Below are positions 44,322-53,688 of a stretch of 64,000 nt of DNA, one piece after another. Position 1 is the first letter of the stretch; every line of letters starts with the position of its first letter. Position numbers and translations under genes: made by a program. The notes under the pieces are model-generated. The model did no database searches and was not told the DNA's origin. It saw only the letters and a program-made list of their open reading frames with translations. Source of the DNA: an uncultured Sphingobacteriales bacterium (GTDB taxonomy: Bacteria; Bacteroidota; Bacteroidia; Chitinophagales; Chitinophagaceae); the NCBI GenBank assembly GCA_937991535.1, contig CALKHN010000013.1, forward strand, positions 124,001 through 188,000, in the 5' to 3' direction.

Positions 44322-45416
44322 CTATCCACTGACCAACACCCGCCCGTTTTCTTTTACAGACCGATAAACTGCTTCTACCACTTTTATATCTTTCAGCCCT
44401 TCTTCACCCGGCACCAATACCGGTGTGTTCTTCAATATAGCCAGGGCATCTTCGTCCATTTGTTTGGCCTGCTCGTTGGGAATAACCGCATTGAGCAATT
44501 TGCCATCACTGGTAACCCCTTTAATACCACTGTACGCCTGAAAAGGTTCAAGTTTATACCAGCCTTTGGTGCAGGTAACATGCAGGGCATTCATGCTTTT
44601 ACCAAAACTCGTTTCGCATTCAGCAATGGCGCCCCCGGGGAACTCCAGTCTGAACTGCATTGTTTCATCCACTTCTTTGTAAATATCCGGGCGGTTAGTA
44701 CTTTGTTTTGCCGTTACCGCTATGGGTTCTTCACCCGTAGTATACCGGGCTGCATTTAAAGGATATACCCCCATATCGTACATAGAGCCTCCGCCCATTT
44801 CTTTCTTTTGCTTCCAGTGATCTGTGCGGGAGTCGTAATAACCTGCCCTTGCTGAAACCTGCGTAATAGCACCGTAGGTCTTATCTTTTCTAAACTGTAT
44901 AATGCGTTGTGTATTGGGCTCGTGCTGCATACGGTAACCGATGCTGAGTTTTACCCTGTTCTTTTTACAGGCATCAATCATTGCCTGGCATTCCGCGGCA
45001 GTAACGGCCATAGGCTTTTCGCACCACACGTGTTTGCCCGCGTTAGCGGCTCTGATAACATATTCGGCATGCATGGAAGGTGGCAGCACAATATAAATAA
45101 CATCTATATCCCGGTTGTTGGCTATATCATCAAAGTTTTGATAATCATACGTGTTTTTTTCGGCAATATGATATTGCTGCTGCCAGCGTTTGGCTTTACC
45201 GGGTGTACCGGTTACAATACCTTTTAACTGGCAATGCCGGGTAAGCTGCAATGCAGGCGCCAGTAAATCGGTACTGTAATAACCCAGGCCAACCAGGGCA
45301 ACACCCAGTTTTTCTTTTTGGGGAGTAGCACAGGCCAGTGAAAACGCTTCGCTGCCAATTGCTAATGCAGCCAAACTGCCCAGGCTGTTTTTTATAAATA
45401 TCCGCCGTGTATGCAT
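44322..45416 (-). CDS. Tat-exported Gfo/Idh/MocA oxidoreductase
   Basis: A 364-residue protein. From ATG 45416 it begins MHTRRIFIKNSLGSLAALAI, a twin-arginine signal (TRRIFIK), followed by LGVALVGLGYYSTDLLAPAL (NAD(P)-binding) and the family EKPMAVTAAECQAMI motif. The longer frame to 45479 would bury this signal. Periplasmic members include glucose-fructose oxidoreductase and glycoside-acting enzymes; the substrate here is not readable. Convergent with tatA. Confidence 0.88.
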   Translation of the reverse strand: MHTRRIFIKNSLGSLAALAIGSEAFSLACATPQKEKLGVALVGLGYYSTDLLAPALQLTRHCQLKGIVTGTPGKAKRWQQQYHIAEKNTYDYQNFDDIANNRDIDVIYIVLPPSMHAEYVIRAANAGKHVWCEKPMAVTAAECQAMIDACKKNRVKLSIGYRMQHEPNTQRIIQFRKDKTYGAITQVSARAGYYDSRTDHWKQKKEMGGGSMYDMGVYPLNAARYTTGEEPIAVTAKQSTNRPDIYKEVDETMQFRLEFPGGAIAECETSFGKSMNALHVTCTKGWYKLEPFQAYSGIKGVTSDGKLLNAVIPNEQAKQMDEDALAILKNTPVLVPGEEGLKDIKVVEAVYRSVKENGRVLVSG

Positions 45417-45765
45417 GATGGTGAGTTTGGTTAAGAATAATACCGGAAACAAATTGCGACAAAAGATAAAACAGATCAATTGAATGATATGATATTCCTG
45501 TTTTTTTTTGTCTTAAATATATAGCTTTTTACCTGTAATACGTTGTTCTGCAGCGTAAAACCTGTGCAAAAAATAACATTCCCGGGTACTTATTGTGCTT
45601 CTATTTCAATACAAAACAACGGAGCGCATTTATCATTAAAGATGAATGGCAATAAAATCGCGATAGAAAGGCATTCATCTTATAAAACAGCATCATAGTC
45701 GAAAACAGGCATTCACGCTGCAAGCAGGCAGCACTTTTTGCGTTAATAGATGAAATACGTTTTTT
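45417..45765. other. Divergent intergenic region
   Basis: 349 bases between the oxidoreductase and the small secreted protein gene. A+T-rich near 45480-45530. No gene or clear promoter pair was recognised. Confidence 0.5.
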
Positions 45766-46218
45766 ATGAAAACAATACTCGCCCTTTTAGCACTGATTGT
45801 ATCGGCTGGCACGGTAAAGGCGCAAACCAACAATTATCATTTCATGTCTGGCCAGCAGCAGCAGGTGAAATATGATTCAACAAGCAAAGCTTACTTTATT
45901 GACCGCGAAATCAATAATGTTTCCCAAATACACATCCAGAACAATATTGTTTCTTTTGTTACCACCGGTAACAGAAAAAGCAGCGTGTTCATTAACAATA
46001 TGAACCTGGAATCTTTAAACAATAAAGTGAGTTTTACGCTCGATGGTCGCGATACCCGCAGCGGTAAACGGGTAAAGCTTGGCTTTTGGTTTATTGACGG
46101 CGTACTGGAGGAAGTGAGCTACGCGAACGAAGCCATACATCACAGCATAGCATACAAGGATATTTCCGATGCGAATGAAACATCTGCCCAATCCATAGCT
46201 GCTGTACGTACAAAATAA
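45766..46218 (+). CDS. Small secreted protein of unknown function
   Basis: A 150-residue protein with a signal peptide (MKTILALLALIVSAGTVKAQ) and a mature part of alternating polar/hydrophobic strands (QIHIQNNIVSFVTTGNRKSS, VSFTLDGRDTRSGKRVKLGF), probably an all-beta fold. I do not recognise a family. Single gene with a strong terminator behind it. A GAP of 49 codons after the signal is Gln/Asn-rich without clear repeats. Confidence 0.7.
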   Translation: MKTILALLALIVSAGTVKAQTNNYHFMSGQQQQVKYDSTSKAYFIDREINNVSQIHIQNNIVSFVTTGNRKSSVFINNMNLESLNNKVSFTLDGRDTRSGKRVKLGFWFIDGVLEEVSYANEAIHHSIAYKDISDANETSAQSIAAVRTK

Positions 46219-46251
46219 TTTACCCTGATCCGTACCCTTTTCCCCACACCC

Positions 46252-46287
46252 GGGGGCATCTGTGCAAACAGGTGCTCCCTTTTTTTT
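46252..46287 (+). terminator. Intrinsic terminator after the small secreted protein gene
   Basis: GGGGGCATCTGT (46252-46263), loop GCAA, ACAGGTGCTCCC (46268-46279): 12 pairs including two G-T, then eight T residues. Confidence 0.85.
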
Positions 46288-46483
46288 ATTCTGGAGTAGG
46301 CCCACTTGTAACCTTGTGAAGTAAAATTGGTCAGTTGGATTCCGCATTGACCTAAACCTCATGGTCACATAGAACATAGAGAAACACTTAGTAATCCAAC
46401 CCTAAAACTATGCGCCTCTGTCATCCTGCATTTCTTGCATGGATCAAAAAAGTAGTGCAAACTTAAAGGGGAAAAAGCAGCGA

Positions 46484-48250
46484 TTATCTGCCCGCGTGTT
46501 TAGCAAACTGCATTTCGTGTAATTTGGCGTAAAACCCTCCCTGTTCGAGTAATTCAGCATGTGTTCCCGCCTCTTTGATCTCCCCTTTATCCAACACAAT
46601 TATTTTATCGGCTTTTCGAATAGTAGAAAGCCGGTGCGCAATAACAATAGAAGTGCGTCCTTCAATTAAAGTATCAATAGCATGTTGTATCAGGTGTTCG
46701 CTTTCCGTATCTACCGAAGATGTGGCTTCATCGAGGATAAGGATGGAAGGATTATACAGTAGTGCACGGATAAAAGACAGCAACTGGCGCTGACCCAGTG
46801 ATAAAGTGCTGCCTCTTTCCATTACATTGTAATCGTACCCGCCGGGTAACTCCATAATAAAATCATGCATGCCTATTAATTTTGCCGCATGTATTACCGC
46901 ATCCCTGCCGATGGCATCGTTGCGGAGCGTTACATTATCGTGTATGGAGCCCGAGAATAAAAATACGTCCTGCAACACCACGCCTATCTTACTGCGCAAT
47001 GCTTCCAGTTTATATTGATCAATATTCACATCATCAATATGTATGGCGCCTTTCTGAATATGGTAAAGCCTGTTAATTAAACTGATAATAGATGTTTTTC
47101 CGCTCCCCGTATGCCCTACAATAGCCAGTGTTTCACCCGGTTGTATAACAAAAGAAATATCCTTTAAAACAAAATTGTCTTTATTGTAAGCAAACCACAC
47201 ATCTTTAAATTCTACCTTTCCTTTAATGGTTAGAGGTGCATAATTGCCGTCGCGTACAATAAAATCCGGGTTATCCAATACTTTAAATATCCGCTCACTG
47301 GCTACCATTCCCATCTGTAATACATTGAACTTATCTGCTATCATCCGCAACGGGCGGAACAATAAGTTCAGGTAAAGAATAAAAGCGATCATTATCCCTA
47401 AAGTAGCATCACCTTGTGCGGCATCCCGGGCGCTCCACCATATCATTAAGCCCATAGATACCGCCATTATAATTTCCACAAAAGGAAAGAAAACGGAATA
47501 AGCAAAAATAGCCCTGATATTGGCGTTACGGTGTTCCCTGTTGATTTTCTTAAACTTTGCAAACTCCCTGTCTTCCGCGGCAAATGCCTGCACAATCGGC
47601 ATGCCTGTTATATGCTCCTGCGCAAAGGCGTTCAGTTGGGCCACCGCGTTCCGCACTTTTTGAAAAGATACGTTCACACTTTCTTTAAACCACCAGGTTA
47701 CAATAATTAAAACAGGCAGTACGGACATACACACCAGGGTAAGTTTCCAGTCGGTAAAAAACATTACAAGCAAAATAGCAACAATAGCAAGCAAATCAGC
47801 AACAATTGATATGAGGCCTTCCGAAAAAATATCATTTACCGCTTCTATGTCGTTGATGGTACGGGTAGTCAGTGTTCCAATAGGTGTTCTGTCGAACTGC
47901 GACAGGTTAAGATGGATCACTTTTTTATATACTGTAACACGAAGATCCTTCACAACCGTTTGGCCAAGCCATGAGGTAAGAAAAGAAAAAGAAAAACGCA
48001 ATGCGGTTTCAGCCAAAAGCAGTCCGATTTGTATAATGGTAATTACAATTACCGTATTTACCAATCCGCCCCTGATGTATTTATCTACCGTTACTTGTAT
48101 AAGCCACGGACGCACCGGCGACATCACAGCCAGTACAATAGCCAATGTTATAGAAATAAAAAATTGCTTTTTATAAGGTGCGGCATATTGAAATACCCGC
48201 CTGAGCAAGCCGAAGTCAAAAATTTTTTTGGCCGGTGAAAGTGTTGACAT
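46484..48250 (-). CDS. ABC exporter, fused membrane and ATPase domains (MsbA-like)
   Basis: A 588-residue half-transporter. Six helices in the N-terminal type-1 exporter domain (about residues 25-310) precede an ATPase with Walker A GHTGSGKTS, Q-loop VLQDVFLFSGS, signature LSLGQRQLLS, Walker B ILILDEATSSVD and switch IAHRLST. It works as a dimer in the inner membrane, exporting lipid, lipopolysaccharide precursor or drug; the substrate is not evident. A -7-like box (TAGGTTTG on the minus strand, 48261-48268) lies just upstream. Confidence 0.93.
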   Translation of the reverse strand: MSTLSPAKKIFDFGLLRRVFQYAAPYKKQFFISITLAIVLAVMSPVRPWLIQVTVDKYIRGGLVNTVIVITIIQIGLLLAETALRFSFSFLTSWLGQTVVKDLRVTVYKKVIHLNLSQFDRTPIGTLTTRTINDIEAVNDIFSEGLISIVADLLAIVAILLVMFFTDWKLTLVCMSVLPVLIIVTWWFKESVNVSFQKVRNAVAQLNAFAQEHITGMPIVQAFAAEDREFAKFKKINREHRNANIRAIFAYSVFFPFVEIIMAVSMGLMIWWSARDAAQGDATLGIMIAFILYLNLLFRPLRMIADKFNVLQMGMVASERIFKVLDNPDFIVRDGNYAPLTIKGKVEFKDVWFAYNKDNFVLKDISFVIQPGETLAIVGHTGSGKTSIISLINRLYHIQKGAIHIDDVNIDQYKLEALRSKIGVVLQDVFLFSGSIHDNVTLRNDAIGRDAVIHAAKLIGMHDFIMELPGGYDYNVMERGSTLSLGQRQLLSFIRALLYNPSILILDEATSSVDTESEHLIQHAIDTLIEGRTSIVIAHRLSTIRKADKIIVLDKGEIKEAGTHAELLEQGGFYAKLHEMQFAKHAGR

Positions 48251-48260
48251 AATTAGAGCG

Positions 48261-48268
48261 CAAACCTA
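48261..48268 (-). promoter_or_regulatory. Candidate -7 box of the ABC exporter gene
   Basis: Minus strand TAGGTTTG, matching TAnnTTTG, 11-18 bases upstream of the ATG; no good -33 box seen. Confidence 0.35.
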
Positions 48269-48424
48269 CGTAAATTTTACTTGCTCCCTGTTTCAGTTAA
48301 TCTGCACGCCCCCGGATCAGGGAGGTCCGTGCACGCTATTTTTGCCGAAAAGCCCGATCACCAGGCGTCCGTAGCCGAAAATGATAAGGAGGCGGTTGAA
48401 CAATGGATAACAGGTAGATAAGCG

Positions 48425-49432
48425 CTACGGGAACTGCCTGAACACCGTTAGCCTGAGCAATAATTCTACAAAAACAAACCCGATTGCCATTAACGCCAGC
48501 GGATGAAAGCGCTCCGTATACAACCGGGTTGTAGTGATATTGATCTTTGTTTTTTCAAGTCCGTCTATTTCTTTGTAAATAGCCTGAAGCCCCTGATTGG
48601 CTTTAGCGCGAAAATACTGGCCGCCGGTTTCTGCTGCAATTTCTCTTAACAGGGGCTCATCAATATTTACTTTTTCCTGCTGCATAATAATTTGGCCGCC
48701 CGGGCCCTGCACGGGGGTGCTGGCATAACCATCGGAACCCATGCCAATGGTATATACTTTAATGTTCAGCGATTTCGCAATTTCTTTGGCCGTCTTGGGA
48801 TCAATCAACCCACCATTGTTTTCACCATCGGTGAGCAATATTACCACTTTGCTTTTGGCTTCGCTGCTGCGCAAACGGTCTGCACTGGTAGCCAACCCCG
48901 AGCCTATTGCAGTTCCATCTATCAAAAACCCTCCATCTACCTGGTATATCTGTGTTTCCAGCACTGCATGATCGCCGGTTACGGGACATTGGGTAAAACT
49001 CTCACCTGCGAATATCACCAGTCCGATCCGGTCTGCGGGACGGTTACGCACAAAATCACCCGCAACTTTTTTGGCTGCTTCCAGCCGGTTAGGATGAAAA
49101 TCCTGGGCCAGCATGCTGCCACTCACATCGAGGCACAACACAATATCTATTCCTTCGCCCTCCACATTCTTTTCATCGTTATGGGTTTGCGGCCGGGCCA
49201 GCGCCAGTATAATACAGGTAAGTGCCAGCATGCGCAAAACAAAAGGAATATACCTGAGCTTGCTTTTAAGGGAATGGGTAGTGCGGAAACTTTTAAGCGA
49301 AGAAACCATCATGGTGCCGCGGAGCCTGCTGGCATAACTGATATACCACCCGGCCAGTACCGGAATAATCAGCAGCAATACCAATACCCCGGGATATGCA
49401 AACTCAATATGTTCAAAATAATCTCTGAGCAC
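48425..49432 (-). CDS. BatA-like von Willebrand factor A membrane protein
   Basis: A 335-residue protein with N-terminal helices (YPGVLVLLLIIPVLAGWYI and FVLRMLALTCIILALA), a periplasmic/cytoplasmic VWA domain with the metal site DVSGSML (DxSxS) and LLTDGENNGG, and a C-terminal helix (LALMAIGFVFVELLLRL). Part of the MoxR-DUF58-Bat cluster linked to aerotolerance and stress in Bacteroides. It starts two bases after the upstream gene. BatB, BatC and later Bat genes, usually next, are missing here. Confidence 0.88.
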   Translation of the reverse strand: MLRDYFEHIEFAYPGVLVLLLIIPVLAGWYISYASRLRGTMMVSSLKSFRTTHSLKSKLRYIPFVLRMLALTCIILALARPQTHNDEKNVEGEGIDIVLCLDVSGSMLAQDFHPNRLEAAKKVAGDFVRNRPADRIGLVIFAGESFTQCPVTGDHAVLETQIYQVDGGFLIDGTAIGSGLATSADRLRSSEAKSKVVILLTDGENNGGLIDPKTAKEIAKSLNIKVYTIGMGSDGYASTPVQGPGGQIIMQQEKVNIDEPLLREIAAETGGQYFRAKANQGLQAIYKEIDGLEKTKINITTTRLYTERFHPLALMAIGFVFVELLLRLTVFRQFP

Positions 49433-49434
49433 CT

Positions 49435-50463
49435 TTATTGTTTTAAATGGTCCAGCACTCTTATCACTTTTTCGACAGTATGCAGGGAAGCGGAAGCGGA
49501 ATCTTTTTCCGGGCGATACCTGGCGAACTTAACGGCATCGGATATGCGCAAAGTTCCGGCGGTTTCACTTACCATTTGTTTGTCCAGCATACCGTTGAGC
49601 AGCAACAACAATTCGTCTGTTGTTTTTTGTAAAGCCGGTGTGTTGAACCTTCTTTCTATATATATTCTAAATATACCTGTTAATACACTGTAATATTTTT
49701 TCCATTCGTCCTTATCTGGTAACTGTTCGGCTTTCAGAACGCGGAGCCCGCCCAATGCTTCTTCCAGCGGGGAAAGGGTGCTGGTATGCGCACCTGCAGC
49801 AATTGACTTACCGGTTCCTGACTTTAGCCATAGCCTTATTAAAATGCCCAGCGCTGCAAAGGATAATATGCCCGCAACCCAGTACCACCAGGGCGTTTTT
49901 GCTTCCGGCACATCAATTATCTCTCTTATATCGTGATAAGCACTGTCTTTTAATTGCACGGGAACAATGGTTAGCGCCAGCGAATCGGTATATATTATTT
50001 TTTTATTGATGTTAACACCTAAAGCGGGGATCATCCATATGCCCTGGTCATAACCGGTGATGGTAAAAGTTTGGCTATAAATTGTTACAGATGCCTCAGC
50101 AGCAGAATCTACGGGCGACCGACTCAGTATTTCAAGATGATGAAAACTATCGGGCAGGTTGAACCACGCGGTTACAGGGAGGTTGGCCCTTGTCCTTACT
50201 TCCACCTTCAATTCAACAGGTTCGCCAATCAGTACATGATCGCGGCTTAATGAAGCTTTTACAGAAGGAGTTTGAGCAAGTGCAGCGCCAGTAATAAAAA
50301 AGGCTGCGAGTAAAGCAAAAAGGGAAAAAAAGCGCTTTTGCGGCAACCGGCACAGGCGGCGGATAAATGTAAGGCAATATGATTTGCAGTTGCAATAAAA
50401 ACCAAAATCAATAGCGTTCTGCCAGCCCCGGAAATACCATTCTATATATATGCTTACTTTCAT
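49435..50463 (-). CDS. BatD-like membrane protein of the MoxR/Bat cluster
   Basis: A 342-residue protein. The mature part starts after LLAAFFITGAALAQ, has a beta-sandwich oxygen-tolerance-like domain (PSVKASLSRDHVLIGEPVEL, about 65-170), a membrane helix (WWYWVAGILSFAALGILIRLWL) and a cytoplasmic helical tail with a pattern of TDELLLLLN. This is the layout of short BatD/DUF4381-type proteins. From ATG 50463 the signal is preceded by about 40 odd residues; a TTG at 50346 (LPQKRFFSLFALL) would give a normal signal peptide and may be the true start. Confidence 0.7.
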   Translation of the reverse strand: MKVSIYIEWYFRGWQNAIDFGFYCNCKSYCLTFIRRLCRLPQKRFFSLFALLAAFFITGAALAQTPSVKASLSRDHVLIGEPVELKVEVRTRANLPVTAWFNLPDSFHHLEILSRSPVDSAAEASVTIYSQTFTITGYDQGIWMIPALGVNINKKIIYTDSLALTIVPVQLKDSAYHDIREIIDVPEAKTPWWYWVAGILSFAALGILIRLWLKSGTGKSIAAGAHTSTLSPLEEALGGLRVLKAEQLPDKDEWKKYYSVLTGIFRIYIERRFNTPALQKTTDELLLLLNGMLDKQMVSETAGTLRISDAVKFARYRPEKDSASASLHTVEKVIRVLDHLKQ

Positions 50464-50484
50464 TGCAGGTTGCCGTCTGTATTT

Positions 50485-51408
50485 TTACTTTACCGGTTTC
50501 TTCCGCTTCAAAAAAAACTTTTGCAGTACTTTTACGTAGTCTTCATCGGTGCGCAGGTAAAGCAGGTCGGCGCCCGATTTTAAAAAAGAAAGCCGGCAGG
50601 CTTCCTCATTGAGTACAAATTGTTCATGATAATTGTATTGCACCATTTTATCATTGGTATCAATCCATTGCGTTTTGCCCGTTTCTGCATCCCTCACCTG
50701 CGTCATCCCAATTTCGGGCAAATCCATATCCATCTTATCGTATACTTTAATGCCAATTACATCATGCCGGTTACCGGCAATCCTTAAGGGATCGTCATAC
50801 TGTTCTACCATAAAATCGCTCAGAATAAAGGCAATACTTTTTTGCTTAACCGCATTGTTAAAAAACCGTACCGCTTCATTGAGATTGGTACCCTTGCTTT
50901 TGGGTTGCACTGTTAATAGCTCCCTAACTACATAGAGTACATGCTCTTTTCCTTTTTTAGGAGGGATATAAAATTCAATTTTGTCGCTGAAAAAAATAAC
51001 CCCTACTTTATCATTGTTCGTTACAGCAGAAAAAGCCAGTACGGCGCACACTTCTGTGATCAGGTCTTTCTTTCGCTGCTGCACCGTTCCGAACAAAGAA
51101 CTGGCACTGATATCTACCAGCAGCATCATCGTAAGTTCTCTTTCTTCTTCAAACAGCTTGCTAAACGGCGCGCCCATGCGTGCAGATACATTCCAGTCAA
51201 TAAAACGAACATCATCCCCTGCGCTGTACTCTCTCACTTCTTTAAACACCATTCCCCGGCCTTTGAACGCCGTATGGTATTCACCGGTAAAGAGATTGGT
51301 AGTGAGCTTTTTGCTCCTGATCTCCAGCTCTTTTACTTTCTTTAATATGTCTGCTACGCTTAAAGTGTTGTTTGCAATTGCAGCGTTAACGCGTTTTTTT
51401 GATTTCAT
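50485..51408 (-). CDS. DUF58-domain protein of the MoxR/Bat cluster
   Basis: A 307-residue soluble protein with the DUF58 signature GDDVRFIDWNVSARMGAPFSK (around 68-88), a VWA-like metal-site remnant MLLVDISASSLFG and RDAETGKTQWID near the C-terminus. DUF58 proteins are encoded with MoxR ATPases and VWA proteins, probably as a chaperone-like assembly. It follows MoxR in the same direction, but 650 bases of repeats separate the two. Confidence 0.88.
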   Translation of the reverse strand: MKSKKRVNAAIANNTLSVADILKKVKELEIRSKKLTTNLFTGEYHTAFKGRGMVFKEVREYSAGDDVRFIDWNVSARMGAPFSKLFEEERELTMMLLVDISASSLFGTVQQRKKDLITEVCAVLAFSAVTNNDKVGVIFFSDKIEFYIPPKKGKEHVLYVVRELLTVQPKSKGTNLNEAVRFFNNAVKQKSIAFILSDFMVEQYDDPLRIAGNRHDVIGIKVYDKMDMDLPEIGMTQVRDAETGKTQWIDTNDKMVQYNYHEQFVLNEEACRLSFLKSGADLLYLRTDEDYVKVLQKFFLKRKKPVK

Positions 51409-51506
51409 GTTGCTGTATTAGCTGTCAGCAATGAGCCGTCAGCTTTCAGTTGAATAATTGCTAATGATAAGCTACGTACTCTTGTTTCATTGCTCACTTT
51501 CCTTTC

Positions 51507-51551
51507 TTCTTCGAATTTCGTGCTTCAGGCTTCGGATTTAATATTTGAAAT
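51507..51551 (+). repeat. 45-bp direct repeat, copy 1
   Basis: TTCTTCGAATTTCGTGCTTC continuing AGGCTTCGGATTTAATATTT GAAAT; perfect match to 51887-51931, 380 bases away. Confidence 0.88.
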
Positions 51552-51693
51552 CATTGTTGTCCGGTAAAAGTAATAAAAGCCTTTAGCAGCCTGATTTTGC
51601 CTCACCCAACCCCTCTCCGGGCGGAGAGGGGCTAAAATACTCTCCTGTATTGGCTTTCACTTGACTTTCAAAAATTTTCTCCGGACAATGATA

Positions 51694-51762
51694 ATTTGAA
51701 ATTTATTTGTTTTTTGTGATTTGGTTCTTGCTGCTTTGCATTCCGTTCGGATTTCGCGTTTC
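51694..51762 (+). repeat. 69-bp direct repeat, copy 1
   Basis: Begins ATTTGAAATTTATTTGTTTT and ends TTCGGATTTCGCGTTTC; perfect match to 51923-51991, 229 bases away. Confidence 0.9.
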
Positions 51763-51807
51763 GGACTTCGGGTTTTTTTGTCATGGTGAGGAACGAACCA
51801 TCCATTC

Positions 51808-51845
51808 CGTCCGCAGTCTGCCCCTCCTTTGCCGGGTACCGACCG
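51808..51845 (-). repeat. GGTCGGTACC palindromic repeat, copy 2
   Basis: On the minus strand CGGTCGGTACCCGGCAAAGG followed by AGGGGCAGACTGCGGACGG; related to 35991-36030 and 57399-57435. Confidence 0.65.
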
Positions 51846-51886
51846 CATTTACCGGAAGTTTATGGTTTTTTATTTTAATGTTGTAT

Positions 51887-51991
51887 TTCTTCGAATTTCG
51901 TGCTTCAGGCTTCGGATTTAATATTTGAAATTTATTTGTTTTTTGTGATTTGGTTCTTGCTGCTTTGCATTCCGTTCGGATTTCGCGTTTC
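51887..51991 (+). repeat. 45-bp and 69-bp repeats, second copies, joined
   Basis: The 45-bp copy (51887-51931) and the 69-bp copy (51923-51991) overlap by nine bases here, whereas the first copies are separated by about 140 bases. Confidence 0.88.
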
Positions 51992-52057
51992 AGGCTTCGG
52001 ATTTAGTATTTGTCTACCCTTCAATTGCCAGCCCTCAAACCTCCCGGGGTTCGCTTC

Positions 52058-53059
52058 TCACGGCACATTCACCGCCCGTAATATTTCTTCAACCACAATC
52101 TCTGCATTAATATTTTCAGCCTCAGCTTCATAGGTCAGCCCTATGCGATGGCGTATCACATCTTTGGCAATGCTTCTTACATCTTCCGGAATTACATATC
52201 CGCGCTTGCTTAAAAATGCATGTGCTTTAGCCGCCAGCGCCAGGTTAATGGAAGCGCGGGGCGAACCCCCGTAAGCGATCAATGGTTTTAATTTGTCCAG
52301 CCGGTATTGTGAGGGGTTGCGTGTGGCAAAAACAATATCCAGTATATAGTTTTCTATCTTTTCATCCATGTATACCTCTCTCACCAGGTCTCTTGCGTGT
52401 AATACTTCCAGCGTGGTCACTACTTGTTTTACGTCTGGTATTTTACCGTAATTTAAGTTTTGGCGAACAATGAGCAGTTCTTCTTCCCGGCTGGGATAAT
52501 CTATAATCACTTTTAGCATAAAGCGGTCAACCTGTGCTTCCGGTAAAGGATAGGTACCTTCCTGGTCAATGGGATTTTGTGTAGCCAGCACCAAAAAAGG
52601 CTCGTCTAATTTATAGGTAGATTCGCCAATGGTTACCTGTCTTTCCTGCATGGCTTCCAGCAAAGCGCTCTGAACTTTAGCGGGAGCGCGGTTAATTTCA
52701 TCGGCCAAAATAAAATTGGCAAAAATGGGGCCCTTGCGTACCACAAATTCATGCTTTTGCTGATGGTAGATCATGGTTCCAATTACGTCGGCCGGCAAAA
52801 GATCGGGCGTAAACTGTATGCGGCTGAATCTGGCATTCACCGCCTGGGCCAGCGATTTTATAGAAAGGGTTTTGGCCAATCCCGGCACCCCTTCCAGCAG
52901 CACATGCCCGTTGCTCAATAACCCAATCAGCAGCCGGTTAACCATATATTGCTGACCAACAATAATTTTAGCGATTTCACTTTCCAAACGATCAACAAAG
53001 GAACCGGCTTCCTGTATCCTTTCATTCAGCCTACGGATATCTTCTGCGGTTTGTAACAT
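52058..53059 (-). CDS. MoxR-family AAA ATPase
   Basis: A 333-residue AAA ATPase. Walker A GVPGLAKT at residues 57-64, Walker B FILADEINRAP, sensor LATQNPIDQEGTYPLPEAQ and the arginine finger region DRFMLKV are all present. MoxR proteins act as chaperone-like activators for VWA-domain partners. First gene of the MoxR-DUF58-BatD-BatA series. The ATG at 53059 gives the normal N-terminus. Confidence 0.95.
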   Translation of the reverse strand: MLQTAEDIRRLNERIQEAGSFVDRLESEIAKIIVGQQYMVNRLLIGLLSNGHVLLEGVPGLAKTLSIKSLAQAVNARFSRIQFTPDLLPADVIGTMIYHQQKHEFVVRKGPIFANFILADEINRAPAKVQSALLEAMQERQVTIGESTYKLDEPFLVLATQNPIDQEGTYPLPEAQVDRFMLKVIIDYPSREEELLIVRQNLNYGKIPDVKQVVTTLEVLHARDLVREVYMDEKIENYILDIVFATRNPSQYRLDKLKPLIAYGGSPRASINLALAAKAHAFLSKRGYVIPEDVRSIAKDVIRHRIGLTYEAEAENINAEIVVEEILRAVNVP

Positions 53060-53164
53060 AATATTATAAAGCGGATTTATGGAGTGTAAAGCCTAATCTG
53101 CCTGATTTTTAACGCAATAATACGCCTCAAGTTGCAAAGCCTTTGCCAAAAATTACAGAACAGG

Positions 53165-53617
53165 TCATTCTTTGTTTTTAGAATCTATTATAATGGTCAC
53201 CGGCCCATCGTTGGTAAGGGTCACTTTCATATCGGCTCCAAAAGTGCCCGTTTGTATCTTCTTACCCAGGTCCTTTTCAAGTTGCACTATCATTTTTTCA
53301 TACAGGGGTACCGCAAAATCACCCTTACCTGCCCTGCTGTACGAAGGACGGTTACCTTTTTGGGTAGAAGCATGCAAAGTAAACTGGCTCACCAATAATA
53401 TATCGCCGCCCGCATCTTTTATACTTACATTCATTACACCCTGCTGATCATTAAAAATACGCATATTCACCATCTTGGCACTTAGCCACTCCAGGTCGGC
53501 CGTTCCATCGGCATTCTCAATACCCAGCAATACCAGCAGCCCATTTTTAATAATTCCGGTTATTTTTCCTTCTGTAGTAACCGAAGCTTCTGAAACACGT
53601 TGTATTACTGCACGCAT
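53165..53617 (-). CDS. dtd: D-aminoacyl-tRNA deacylase
   Basis: A 150-residue proofreading enzyme that removes D-amino acids (and glycine from tRNA-Ala) from tRNA. It begins MRAVIQRVSEASVTTEGKIT, and has the active-site SQFTLHA and the cross-subunit NDGPVTI (Gly-Pro) motif. The ATG at 53617 gives the family start; nine extra codons upstream are in frame but not family-like. Divergent from arfB with 71 bases between. Confidence 0.95.
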   Translation of the reverse strand: MRAVIQRVSEASVTTEGKITGIIKNGLLVLLGIENADGTADLEWLSAKMVNMRIFNDQQGVMNVSIKDAGGDILLVSQFTLHASTQKGNRPSYSRAGKGDFAVPLYEKMIVQLEKDLGKKIQTGTFGADMKVTLTNDGPVTIIIDSKNKE

Positions 53618-53688
53618 GAATGATTGCTTTTTGCTCCGCTGCAAGTTAATGTGAAAAGAAATTGGCGGAAAAAAACTAATTTTCCTTA

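Larger units (their letters stand above)
51409..52057. other. Repeat-filled gap between moxR and the DUF58 gene
   Basis: 649 bases without a gene. It contains AGCTGTCAGC-type repeat material (51416-51455), perfect 45-bp and 69-bp direct repeats, a CCTCTCCGGGCGGAGAGGGG palindrome (51613-51632) and a GGTCGGTACC palindrome. Confidence 0.8.

Noticed and set aside
48692..49693. 333-codon open frame on the plus strand
   Set aside because: It is antisense to the well-supported BatA and BatD-like genes and its translation is low in family-like patterns.
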